Shown piece after piece: positions 24,963 to 32,482 of a DNA stretch of 35,183 bases. Origin of the DNA: Bdellovibrionales bacterium RIFOXYC1_FULL_37_79. Lineage in GTDB: Bacteria > Bdellovibrionota > Bacteriovoracia > Bacteriovoracales > Bacteriovoracaceae. Numbering within the stretch: position 1 is the stretch's first letter; every line of letters starts with the position of its first letter. A model generated the notes under the pieces. It searched no databases. It saw only the letters and a list, made by a program, of their open reading frames with translations, and was not told the origin of the DNA. Position numbers and translations under genes: made by a program. The stretch spans positions 1 through 35,183 of the forward strand of contig MEQB01000066.1 in NCBI GenBank assembly GCA_001770015.1, given 5' to 3'.

Positions 24963-25658
24963 TTATAAATCATTAATTAACATGTTTATTAACTTATGAT
25001 TAATAAGATTTAAGATGTATTTTTTGGTAGGTTCAGAAATATTTTCAAACCTGACTGCAAAACCGCCGATATTATTATTGCTATCCTTGGCGGGAGTTAT
25101 GGCGATCACGACGCCTTCAACTAAAAATGTGAAGTCCATAAATGCGATATCAAAGTAAAGCCTGTCATCTAAATCCACATCTTCAAGATTTTGAGTTTTA
25201 ATAAACAGTCCACCAATGGATAAAGAGGTAATATTTCCTTTACCCATCACTGGTCGTTGCGGATCTTTAAAAAATTTAGCGGTAAGAGGCCAATTCACGC
25301 GGTTGGATTTTCGAGGGTTTTGATCAATTTGGGTAACTAATTCCTCAAACTCAGTAAGATTCTTACAGGTCTGAATAGTTGAATATTTTTTTATAATATT
25401 TTCTGTTTCACAACTGTGTTGATTGCACAAAAATATGATGGGCAGCATGTTGTTAAGGTTAAAAATGGCCTCTAAAAATTTATGATCATCGGCTAGATTG
25501 CTGGGTTCAAATAGAAGATAGGGGGTGTCGGGGACATTGATAAGGTGAGTGAGTAGTTTTTTTATATCGTCAAACGGAAGAATGCTGGCATAACTTTCTT
25601 GGAGATTTTTTTTTAATGAAAATTTTCCATCTTTTGAAAAGTAAGTGATATTGTCCAT
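24963..25658 (-). CDS. PilZ-domain protein with an N-terminal receiver-like region
   Basis: 231 aa; ATG at 25658 with AAAGG upstream. Residues 1-110 resemble a degenerate receiver or alpha/beta domain (YLLFEPSNL, then MLPIIFLCNQ) without phosphorylation-site aspartates in the usual place. The C-terminal domain (about 114-225) is PilZ: RKSNR at 116-120 is the RxxxR motif, and SLSIGG at 145-150 matches the second motif, with Ser in place of the usual Asp/Asn. Both motifs bind cyclic di-GMP in family members, so binding is plausible but not certain. It lies between tatA and tatC in the tat locus, on the tatC strand, and is translated after tatC if they share a transcript. Confidence 0.8.
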   Translation of the reverse strand: MDNITYFSKDGKFSLKKNLQESYASILPFDDIKKLLTHLINVPDTPYLLFEPSNLADDHKFLEAIFNLNNMLPIIFLCNQHSCETENIIKKYSTIQTCKNLTEFEELVTQIDQNPRKSNRVNWPLTAKFFKDPQRPVMGKGNITSLSIGGLFIKTQNLEDVDLDDRLYFDIAFMDFTFLVEGVVIAITPAKDSNNNIGGFAVRFENISEPTKKYILNLINHKLINMLINDL

Positions 25659-25766
25659 TTTGAACCTTTTAAGTATGAGGTGATCTTTAAACCATTATAG
25701 TCTTTAATGAGATTTACTCATAGATTAAATTATTTCATTAAAATCGCACAAAATAGTGAATCTGAT

Positions 25767-26501
25767 TTATTTACTCAAGAATTTGGTGCGGATATAAACG
25801 CTCATGGTACCAATTTCAAATAAAATAATCAGTGGAATCCATAAACAAAGCATCGTTAACACGTCAGGCGGGGTAAAGATGGCGGAAATTATGGCAAGCC
25901 CAATATAGGTATAGGGCCTGGTTTTTTTTAAGCTCTGGTAAGAAACAATGTTGAGCAGTCCCAAAATAAAAATCACCATTGGAAATTGGAAAATAAATCC
26001 TAAAAAAACTAAAACTTTTATGGAAAAAATAAGATAGGTTTTTAAATTAGGCATTGCTAAGACATCTGAGACTCCAAAATTTAAAAGGAGGCTAAACGTT
26101 GAGGGGAATACCACATAATAGCCAAATAAAACTCCGCTTAAAAAAAGTAGAAAACTGATGATTATAAAAGGTCTGACCAACCTGATTTCCTTCTCATACA
26201 AAGCCGGTTTAATAAAGGACCATATTTGAAAGGTCCAAAACGGTGAGGAAAAAATGATGGAAGCGTAAAAGGAAATTTGAAAGAAGGATATTATCTTATC
26301 CAAAATACCGGTGAAAATAATTTGTTCATTTGGTTTAAGGGCGTCTCTAAGCGGAATAAGCAAAAAACTGGCTATTTGATCCCCGTAAGAAGAGCATATG
26401 ATAAACCCGACAAAAATAATTAAGGCAATTTTGATACAGGTTAGCCGCAGTTCTTTGAGATGTTCATGTAATTCCATTTTTCGCATGGAATTTTTTAACA
26501 T
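25767..26501 (-). CDS. tatC: Sec-independent translocase subunit TatC
   Basis: 244 aa with six membrane helices. The cytoplasmic N-terminus has the HLKELR motif, and the first periplasmic loop and helix contain SSPFWTFQIWSFIKPALYEKE, the most conserved TatC stretch. YIGLAIISAIFTPPDVLT is the conserved helix 5-6 loop. TatC binds the twin-arginine motif of substrates together with TatB. The start is uncertain: ATGs at 26501, 26486 and 26477 are all in frame and none has a clear ribosome binding site. tatC is separated from tatB-tatA by the PilZ gene and is on the opposite strand, so it has its own promoter near 26510-26580, divergent from clpP. Confidence 0.92.
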   Translation of the reverse strand: MLKNSMRKMELHEHLKELRLTCIKIALIIFVGFIICSSYGDQIASFLLIPLRDALKPNEQIIFTGILDKIISFFQISFYASIIFSSPFWTFQIWSFIKPALYEKEIRLVRPFIIISFLLFLSGVLFGYYVVFPSTFSLLLNFGVSDVLAMPNLKTYLIFSIKVLVFLGFIFQFPMVIFILGLLNIVSYQSLKKTRPYTYIGLAIISAIFTPPDVLTMLCLWIPLIILFEIGTMSVYIRTKFLSK

Positions 26502-26649
26502 TTTTTGGGTTATTTTGAAATGAAATAGGGAATGATTTTATAGCTCGACGTGTCCACTGGCCCTTTTTAAAAGTTGGTTTATAATGGTTTTATCGGTAGA
26601 TTATAAAAAGTTGACTGTTTTTAACGTGAATCCCAATCAGGAGTGGAGA

Positions 26650-27225
26650 ATGAGTGAAAAAGAAATCTTAAATGCCTTAAAGGACATACCAGATTTTTCT
26701 AATGAATTTTTAAAAAAGCGAAAAATATTTTTATGGGGTGGAGTTGATGATACTTCGGCCAAAGATTTAGTAGATCGTATTCTTTACTTGGAGCAAATGG
26801 ATTCAGGAAAAGAAATTGAATTTTATATTAATAGTCCAGGTGGAATTGTTACTTCGGGAATGGTGGTCTACGATACCATTAAACTCATTAAATCTCCCGT
26901 ATCAACTATTTGTCTGGGGTTGGCGGCGTCCATGGGGTCGATCCTTTTATCGGTAGGTGCCAAAGGAAAAAGAAAAGTTTTTCCCAGTGGAAAAGTAATG
27001 ATTCATCAACCAGCAATTGGTGGGGTTATCGAAGGGCCGGCAAGTGACATTTGTATCCATGCTGAGCAAATAGAAAAAACCAAAAGAATGGGGGCCGAAA
27101 TTTTAGCAAAAAACTGTAACCAACCATTTGAAAAAGTAATGAAAGATTTTGATCGCGATTATTGGATGAATGCCAGAGAATCTGTTGAGTACGGTATTGT
27201 TGATCAAATTGTTGAAAGTCTCTAG
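26650..27225 (+). CDS. clpP: ATP-dependent Clp protease proteolytic subunit
   Basis: 191 aa from the ATG at 26650, chosen because CAGGAGTGGAGA lies just before it. An ATG at 26584 would add 22 residues, but it overlaps a TATAAT sequence and lacks a ribosome binding site. The catalytic serine is in [10 protein letters not shown], the histidine in [10 protein letters not shown] and the aspartate in the [20 protein letters not shown] region. FYINSPGG is the strand near the oxyanion loop. Family length is about 190-210 residues. ClpP forms a double-ring chamber that works with ClpX or ClpA; the ClpX-like protein at 5901 keeps an IGL loop and is a possible partner. The gene is unlinked to it by 19 kb. 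Whether this is the only ClpP cannot be told here. Confidence 0.92.
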   Translation: MSEKEILNALKDIPDFSNEFLKKRKIFLWGGVDDTSAKDLVDRILYLEQMDSGKEIEFYINSPGGIVTSGMVVYDTIKLIKSPVSTICLGLAASMGSILLSVGAKGKRKVFPSGKVMIHQPAIGGVIEGPASDICIHAEQIEKTKRMGAEILAKNCNQPFEKVMKDFDRDYWMNARESVEYGIVDQIVESL

Positions 27226-27228
27226 TTT

Positions 27229-28716
27229 TTATTTTTCTGAAAAAACGATTGCTTCAAAAACTGAAAAGTTGGCTTTTTCTCTCCAGGCGTCCATGGGAAG
27301 TCCGGCTTTTTGCGCTAGATAATTAAGCGTTGTCGAGCGGTCCCATCCTTGTTCAGGAGCAACCTGAGGTAAAAAAACCGCCGATCTTCCATTTTTTTCC
27401 AATATGATTCCATGTTTGCCAACCTCAAATTCCTCATAAGAATTTATTTTTTGGGGAGGAGTTAAAATGGAAATTTCAATTTTAATTTTATTAAGCTCAC
27501 TGGGATCTACTGGACCAAAACGAGGATCTTGGGTAGCGGCTGAAATGGTTCTATTTTTTACGACTTCCAAAACACTGCGGGTAGGGTTAATTTCCCCAAT
27601 GCAGCCGCGTAATTCCTTTCCTATGTGAAGTGTAACAAACCCTCCAGCCATTTGTTTCATCGGTTTGGTTATGGTAATTTGAGCATCTTTCTCGCTTGGC
27701 ACTTTTTTGGTTTTAATAAAGGTTTCTAAAATTAACCTGGAAAGTTTTAGTAAATCTTTTTTTTCATTGTCTGTAAAATTCATAGTGGTTTCCTTGTCAG
27801 CGTTCCATTTTCCCTCAAAGGATAGTGAAAAATAGCTGACCACCGTCTCGGTGTCACCGGTTTTATCAGCGGAAGTGGAATATTTTAAAACATTGGTTTT
27901 GGCATTTGCAGGGAGTAGGTGAAGTAAAAGAGAAATTGGCATGGCTCCACAAATAGTATCCTGGGTTGTCTCCACATGTCTTAAAAAAGCTTTAGCATCC
28001 AAGTTTTTGATAGGGAGGATGGAGTTTTCATTTAAATTTTTAAGATTTTTAGCAATGTCATGTTTAAATGGAGTGAAACCAAAATTACTTCCATAATGGG
28101 TGAAATCGCTACTGATCACGATAAGAGTTTTATGATCAATAACTTTTTTTAAAAGGTTGGCGACTTCTATTATTTTATCGGCACTAAATTGTCCCATGAT
28201 CATGGGAATCAGTTTAAAATTGCGAGCAGTTTCTTGCAGAAAAGGAATTTGATTGTCGGTGCTATGCTCTTTTAAAAAGGGCGCATTATTCTTAATAAAT
28301 AAAGAGCTTTTGCTAAGTTGGTCAATAATGTTGGTATCAAGAGGTATGGTGCCGAGTACGGTCTTATATTCATCACTATCTGGTAGTGCAATTTGATTAG
28401 TTAAATGGTGATAGTGACTAGGGCCTACTACAATAATTCGATCATAATTTTTCCCGTTAATCTGGGCGTAGGAGTAAGCCGCATTTTCACCAGAATAAAT
28501 ATAGCCGGCATGTGGAGCAATCAAGGCCATGATATCATCTTTGGGATCAGTGTGACTGGCCTTGATGAAGTCTTTAATTTGTTTTTTTAACAAAGTTGAG
28601 TCAGCTGGGTACCACATTCCTGTTTTTTCTACACCAATCATAGTCTTCCCCTTTAAACCTAAAATTACTAAACTCAAGATCAAGTTTGCAAGCAAAAAAA
28701 ACAGTGTTTTTTTCAT
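27229..28716 (-). CDS. Memo (AmmeMemoRadiSam B) - AMMECR1 fusion with signal peptide
   Basis: 495 aa. Residues 1-22 (MKKTLFFLLANLILSLVILGLK) form a signal peptide or membrane anchor. Residues about 27-302 are a Memo domain, with APHAGYIYSG (H69), VGPSHYHH (H101) and TICGAMPISL (C256), the metal and cysteine positions conserved in human MEMO1. Residues about 313-495 are an AMMECR1 domain with LRGCIGEI (369-376) and DPRFGPVDPSEL. In AmmeMemoRadiSam systems these two sit with a radical SAM enzyme, but none is visible here. Export of such a fusion is unexpected, since a radical SAM partner is cytoplasmic. It begins 10 bp after mutM and should be in the same transcript. Function is not established. 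Confidence 0.88.
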   Translation of the reverse strand: MKKTLFFLLANLILSLVILGLKGKTMIGVEKTGMWYPADSTLLKKQIKDFIKASHTDPKDDIMALIAPHAGYIYSGENAAYSYAQINGKNYDRIIVVGPSHYHHLTNQIALPDSDEYKTVLGTIPLDTNIIDQLSKSSLFIKNNAPFLKEHSTDNQIPFLQETARNFKLIPMIMGQFSADKIIEVANLLKKVIDHKTLIVISSDFTHYGSNFGFTPFKHDIAKNLKNLNENSILPIKNLDAKAFLRHVETTQDTICGAMPISLLLHLLPANAKTNVLKYSTSADKTGDTETVVSYFSLSFEGKWNADKETTMNFTDNEKKDLLKLSRLILETFIKTKKVPSEKDAQITITKPMKQMAGGFVTLHIGKELRGCIGEINPTRSVLEVVKNRTISAATQDPRFGPVDPSELNKIKIEISILTPPQKINSYEEFEVGKHGIILEKNGRSAVFLPQVAPEQGWDRSTTLNYLAQKAGLPMDAWREKANFSVFEAIVFSEK

Positions 28717-28726
28717 GCGTATATAC

Positions 28727-29530
28727 CTACTTTTGGCACGAAGGACAGTAGTAAGTTCCTCTTTGGTTTAATAAAATGATTTTCACTTTAGTTTTTTTAC
28801 ATAGCATGCAGACGGGTTGATGAAAAACCACCAGGTTTAAAATTCCTTGTCCCTGTTCGCCATGAGTATCTTTGTACCCACCATGGAAGGTTACACCTCT
28901 TGATTTAATGGATAGCTGGGTGACTTTTATGATGGCCTTGTAAAGTTTGATGGATTCAGTTTTTCCAATTTTATGGCAAAGTTTCATTGGTCTGATTCCG
29001 GCATGGGCACAAATTTCGTTGGCCATGTAATTACCAATCCCTGCAAATAAACTTTGTTCCAGCAGCAGGGGTTTTATTTTTCTATGGGGATGTTCAAGTA
29101 GCACATTGTAAAGATAGTTATGGGTAAAACTAGCGGTTGATACATCCACCCCCAGCTTACTTAAAATTTTATCTTTTGTTTTAAGCCCTACGACATACAG
29201 AAAACCAAAACGTCTTGGATCTACATAGGTAAGATGATTTTTTTCGTTAATTAATTCTAAGTGTTTGTGTTTTTCGTAGATAGCGTTTGCCGAAATTCGC
29301 CACGATCCACTCATGCCGAGGTGGGAGAGTAGGAAGTGATGTTCTCCTAGGTGAAAAATTAAAACTTTTCCGTAGCGGGAGATGTCTCGGATGGTTAAAT
29401 TTTTTAAAGAAAATTCTTCCAGTTTTAAAAGTTGGGTTAAATGTTGTGAACTTTTTATTTCTTTTATTTTAAAAGGCAGAATTTCCTTTAATTGATTTTT
29501 GATAGTTTCGACTTCGGGTAGCTCTGGCAT
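28727..29530 (-). CDS. mutM: Formamidopyrimidine-DNA glycosylase
   Basis: 267 aa, typical length; ATG at 29530 with AAAGAGAT upstream. The N-terminus MPELPEVETIK gives the catalytic proline and glutamate. ISRYGKVLIFHL contains the conserved lysine, LSHLGMSGSW the wedge/base-flip region and DPRRFG the usual loop. AGIGNYMANEI is part of the helix-two-turn-helix. The C-terminal zinc finger is intact: VCMLC, then YYCPSC. It removes 8-oxoguanine and other oxidised bases and cleaves the strand by beta/delta elimination. It is first in a two-gene minus-strand unit with the Memo-AMMECR1 gene. The putative integrative element starts just upstream, so its promoter region abuts the element end. Confidence 0.94.
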   Translation of the reverse strand: MPELPEVETIKNQLKEILPFKIKEIKSSQHLTQLLKLEEFSLKNLTIRDISRYGKVLIFHLGEHHFLLSHLGMSGSWRISANAIYEKHKHLELINEKNHLTYVDPRRFGFLYVVGLKTKDKILSKLGVDVSTASFTHNYLYNVLLEHPHRKIKPLLLEQSLFAGIGNYMANEICAHAGIRPMKLCHKIGKTESIKLYKAIIKVTQLSIKSRGVTFHGGYKDTHGEQGQGILNLVVFHQPVCMLCKKTKVKIILLNQRGTYYCPSCQK

Positions 29531-29583
29531 ATCTCTTTCAACCTTTTGTTTTTATTAGTGTCGTTTGGGCCATAATGCTTTCA

Positions 29584-29601
29584 TCACGACTTTACACGAC
29601 T
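29584..29601. repeat. CACGACT pair next to the integrase (possible att or arm site)
   Basis: TCACGACT, three bases, CACGACT. It lies just beyond the integrase stop. A near-identical arrangement with a two-base spacer is at 35096-35112. Both could be element ends or integrase-binding sites. The match is short and the spacer differs by one base, so neither role is established. Confidence 0.4.
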
Positions 29602-29605
29602 TTTA

Positions 29606-30847
29606 TTAATTATTTATAGCATTTTTAAAACTCGAAAGCGATATGACATTTTCAAATGGTACAGTTTGGGTAACGTCATCTTCTCTTTCTTTACGAATAT
29701 GATTCATAATTTTCTGGGAAAATTCTCTTTGGTCATCTTCATTGCAGCTAGAATAATGATCAGCAAGTTTTAAATCTTTGTGGCCTGTCATAGCAATGAC
29801 TGCATCAAGGCCTCCACCGACTTTCCTGGCCAGTTTTGCCATTCCATGCCTTAGTATATGCGTTCCAGAGTAAGGAAGCTTTCCTTTCTTCTGGGCGGCC
29901 CTATAATTAATTTGAATGGTACCGTAATTTAATGGACGACCTTCTACATGAAAAACAAAATCATTACCTTTTATTTTAAAGGCCTCTCTTCTTTTTAAAA
30001 TCTCCATAATCTCATCTGTGATGTATACAGGCCTTGCTTCTCTATTTTTAGGAAAAGGCTTAAGTTCTAAAAATGATTTACTCGTTTGATCCCAAATACA
30101 GGTATGTTTTATTAACAGCCTTTTGTTTTGCTGGTCAATATTACTCCACTGAAGTCCTGAAACCTCTCCAATCCTACCAGCAGTAAAAAACTGCATCATC
30201 GCAAGTTCTCTATACAGTGGCATTAAATATTCAAAGAATATAAATGCATGTTTTAGATCAATTTGCTTTTTCTTATCAGGAAGAGGTTTTATGAAACCCA
30301 ATTTTCGATGTTTTCTTTTTATTGGGCAAGTTAAATGTTGAGCTTCTTGTTCAAACTGTTCACTTTCCTTATACCAATTAAAAATAGTTACAAACATGTT
30401 AAGCTCATTATTTAAGTTACATCTTCCGGCCTTACCACGTCCTGAATTTTTATAATCAACGGAGCTGAACTTTTCTACCCAATGTTGTACCCAGCTAGTG
30501 ATTTTAGAAGGTGTAATCTTATCCATTGGTAGATGCTCTAAAATTTGGAGTAGAGTGTATCTTCTGTGCCAAATAGCTTTTGTACTTGTTGCTAAATTAG
30601 GAAAGTGCTGTTCTTTCATAGTATTCCATACAAATGCTAGGGTAGAATACTTTTGTTCAACATTTTCTTCATTTATCTCAGAAGAAATACCATCAAAATG
30701 TTTTCGCCATTTTTTTGCGTCATAAAGGTTAGAAAATACTTTATTATGTACTTTCCCTTTAATTCTTTTTTCAGCAAAAAATTTTCCTGTTTTGTTATTT
30801 TTGTAAATACCAGTAGTAACTCTTTTTAAACAATCTCTAAAATTCAT
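29606..30847 (-). CDS. Tyrosine-type site-specific integrase
   Basis: 413 aa from the ATG at 30847, seven bases after AAAGGAG; earlier ATG and GTG codons overlap that site. The N-terminal part (about 1-60) reads as an arm-binding domain (TTGIYKNNKTGKFFAEKRIKG), followed by a core-binding domain (about 65-170). The catalytic residues are in place: R225 in TAGRIGEVSGLQW, H330 and R333 in HILRH, H356 in TGHKDL and the nucleophile Y365 in ADHYSS. It should cut and rejoin DNA at att sites to insert or excise an element. The Xis-like gene ends two bases upstream, and its end holds the ribosome binding site, so the two are coupled. Confidence 0.92.
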   Translation of the reverse strand: MNFRDCLKRVTTGIYKNNKTGKFFAEKRIKGKVHNKVFSNLYDAKKWRKHFDGISSEINEENVEQKYSTLAFVWNTMKEQHFPNLATSTKAIWHRRYTLLQILEHLPMDKITPSKITSWVQHWVEKFSSVDYKNSGRGKAGRCNLNNELNMFVTIFNWYKESEQFEQEAQHLTCPIKRKHRKLGFIKPLPDKKKQIDLKHAFIFFEYLMPLYRELAMMQFFTAGRIGEVSGLQWSNIDQQNKRLLIKHTCIWDQTSKSFLELKPFPKNREARPVYITDEIMEILKRREAFKIKGNDFVFHVEGRPLNYGTIQINYRAAQKKGKLPYSGTHILRHGMAKLARKVGGGLDAVIAMTGHKDLKLADHYSSCNEDDQREFSQKIMNHIRKEREDDVTQTVPFENVISLSSFKNAINN

Positions 30848-30849
30848 TT

Positions 30850-31104
30850 TCATTCTCCTTTTAACCATTCAATGATTTCACTTGGAATGAAAATGAGCTT
30901 CTTTTTGCGTCCTCGTCGATATGGAACTTCACCTTTGCTGACTAAATTATAAATTGTCCCTTTTGCATATTTGGTGAACTTACATACTTCATCTATTCCC
31001 CATATTAATTTGTTAAAGAGCGTAAGCGAACCTATTAGTTCACGGTCGTCACTATACTGCGTGGATTTAATTTTGTAATCAGTTTTTATGTTGTTTTCAG
31101 ACAA
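30850..31104 (-). CDS. Helix-turn-helix excisionase/AlpA-like protein
   Basis: 84 aa; the start is TTG at 31104 with GGGGAGAA six bases upstream. Residues about 33-82 are a MerR-like or AlpA/Xis winged helix: GIDEVCKFTKYAKGTIYNLVSKGEVPYRRGRKK, then FIPSEIIEWL. This single-domain layout is typical of excisionases and small regulators beside tyrosine integrases. It probably binds att DNA to favour excision, or controls integrase expression. Its stop (TGA) lies two bases before the integrase start, and the SD of the integrase is inside its last codons. The first 30 residues are polar and of unknown role. Confidence 0.85.
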   Translation of the reverse strand: MSENNIKTDYKIKSTQYSDDRELIGSLTLFNKLIWGIDEVCKFTKYAKGTIYNLVSKGEVPYRRGRKKKLIFIPSEIIEWLKGE

Positions 31105-31130
31105 GCATTTCTCCCCGTTAAAATATTTTA

Positions 31131-31541
31131 CTAAACCAGTTGGGCAATATTTAATTTCTTAACCAAAAATTTTCCAAGGGTAATACCCCCTCTCGTTTTT
31201 GCTTTATACTCATTAAAAAACCGCTCGACCTTTTCCATTTTAGTCATACTTGCCGCTTGAATCTTTTTCATGTCTTTGGAATTAATTTTAGTGATTCCCC
31301 AAATCGCCAAGTCTTTAAAAGTTATTTTACGTCCGTACTCTTTATTATTTGCCCTCTCAAGCAAATCAAGCACCTTCCTAAGAACTTTCAAATCTCTTCC
31401 CAGATCAACTCTAAATCTGGTCTGCTCCTTGTTTATTTTGAACACTGCTTTATTATTTTTTAACTTTTGATCTATCTTTTTTTCTTTCACTTTCCTAACT
31501 AATCCATCCAACAAACTATTTTTATCATCCTTACCAATCAT
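31131..31541 (-). CDS. Unknown basic protein in the integrase operon
   Basis: 136 aa; GGAG precedes the ATG at 31541. The protein is rich in lysine and arginine, soluble and helical, with a middle stretch DLGRDLKVLRKVLDLLERANN and a C-terminal GGITLGKFLVKKLNI. I recognise no family. Its position, 26 bp upstream of the Xis-like gene and immediately next to the repeat-rich zone at 31570-32130, suggests a DNA-binding accessory, such as a repressor, a replication factor or a recombination-directionality partner. None of these can be shown from the sequence. It is the first gene of the unknown-xis-integrase transcript. Confidence 0.65.
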   Translation of the reverse strand: MIGKDDKNSLLDGLVRKVKEKKIDQKLKNNKAVFKINKEQTRFRVDLGRDLKVLRKVLDLLERANNKEYGRKITFKDLAIWGITKINSKDMKKIQAASMTKMEKVERFFNEYKAKTRGGITLGKFLVKKLNIAQLV

Positions 31542-31571
31542 TTATTCACTCCTTACTTACTTACTTTTTTC

Positions 31572-31716
31572 AACTCGCCCCTGCTATTTTCTTATACCTT
31601 CAGCCTTTTTCAGCGTCTTTTTGACTATACCCATCACACTGGTGGGAGGGGGATAGTCAAAAAACGCGGTCAAATAAAGGGCCGAATTTAAAGACAAATT
31701 CAAGAAGGGGCGAGTT
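31572..31716. repeat. 11-bp inverted pair enclosing the operon control region
   Basis: AACTCGCCCCT at 31572-31582 and its exact reverse complement AGGGGCGAGTT at 31706-31716 lie 134 bp apart, centre to centre, and enclose the stem-loop at 31613-31667. They could be paired operator sites for a dimeric regulator or the arms of a larger DNA structure. Confidence 0.75.
31613..31667. repeat. Long imperfect inverted repeat upstream of the integrase operon
   Basis: GCGTCTTTTTGACTAT (31613-31628) pairs with ATAGTCAAAAAACGC (31653-31667) with one base bulged. Inside, CCC faces GGG, giving an almost continuous stem. It lies about 70-125 bp upstream of the first operon gene. Possible roles are an operator, a terminator against incoming transcription or a recognition structure for the element. 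Confidence 0.7.
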
Positions 31717-31720
31717 TTGC

Positions 31721-31749
31721 ATTCTCCAGTATTCTCCAAGTATTCTCCA
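31721..31749. repeat. Three ATTCTCCA direct repeats
   Basis: ATTCTCCA occurs at 31721, 31731 and 31742, with 10 and 11 bp between starts, so about one helical turn each. All three lie on one face of the helix, as expected for cooperative binding of one protein. The last copy runs into an AT-rich stretch. Confidence 0.75.
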
Positions 31750-31978
31750 TTTTAGAAAATAAAATTTGGCCCAAAATACTTTCATTTCTCTACGTCATAA
31801 AATTATTCAGTGCTCATAGTTCTACCTCCCGTAATCTTTTTTTAACTTTTCTAATTTTATATAAGGCAAGCCACATGCCAGTTTTGATTTTTAACCAATT
31901 GCTCGCTAACCACTTGAAAAAATAATAATTAATTATTTTTTGAAGATATTTTTAATTTCGGATTACTGCAGGGAATTT

Positions 31979-32034
31979 TCTCAAAAATGAGACTCCAGTC
32001 TCAAAAATGAGAAAAAAGTCTCATTTTTGAGACT
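31979..32034. repeat. Triple palindromic cluster TCTCA-AAAA-TGAGA
   Basis: Three copies of a 14-18-bp element are present: two direct (31979-31993, 31997-32012) and one inverted (32017-32034). Copies 2 and 3 form a 16-bp perfect inverted repeat with a four-base spacer. TGAGACTCCAGTCTCA between copies 1 and 2 is itself a palindrome. Several exclusive hairpins are possible, the last followed by TTTT. Confidence 0.85.
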
Positions 32035-32101
32035 TTTACAAGAAAAAGAAGGTTTAGAAAAAACCAATTTTCAATTTGAATTTTTTTTAATTTTTAATCA
32101 A

Positions 32102-32128
32102 GTGGGCCATAAATTCGCTATGGCCCAC
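32102..32128. repeat. Perfect 10-bp-arm hairpin
   Basis: GTGGGCCATA and TATGGCCCAC flank a seven-base loop (AATTCGC). The stem is the most GC-rich in the zone. No T-run follows directly on either strand, though the minus strand continues AT-rich, so a terminator role is only possible. Confidence 0.75.
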
Positions 32129-32482
32129 CGTACAGAGTATCCCCGTTTATATCATTGCACTGGAAATTTCGTTTTATCTACTGTCCCATAGAACATATGA
32201 ACATTTGGGTTGATGGAACTGAATTATTTTATATAGGAAACTTAATTTTTTTGTCAATATTATCATCTAATCTTTCAAAGACAATCTTAAACATTTTATT
32301 TGTCCCATGCTACAGCATATCCATACTATTAGAGATATCTTTTTCTAGCATTAAAAAACTTCTAAACTTTGCAAATATTTTCATGATCGCAATATTAACC
32401 CCAATTGCACGCTGACTTCTGGAAATACCTGACATGAAATCATGGCGAGACCATTCTCAGTTAAAAACAAGGGAAGTCGTCT

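Larger units (their letters stand above)
31542..32482. other. 940-bp non-coding, repeat-rich zone of the element
   Basis: No credible gene is seen. The zone holds a widely spaced 11-bp inverted pair, a long stem-loop, three ATTCTCCA direct repeats, an AT-rich palindrome at 31917-31941, a triple palindromic cluster and a 10-bp-arm hairpin, each listed separately where clear. The density suggests a control or origin-like region; 32150-32482 carries only weak open frames. Confidence 0.7.

Noticed and set aside
26580-26585. TATAAT as a firm clpP promoter
   Set aside because: No good -35 sequence is seen at the right distance. I used it only as weak support for the later clpP start.
31979-32034. 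Possible CRISPR array
   Set aside because: There are only three copies, one inverted, and the spacers are 3-4 bases long. No cas genes are nearby.
32155-32415. Open frame of 86 codons on the plus strand
   Set aside because: There is no ribosome binding site and the sequence is hydrophobic without the pattern of a membrane protein. It lies in the repeat-rich non-coding zone.
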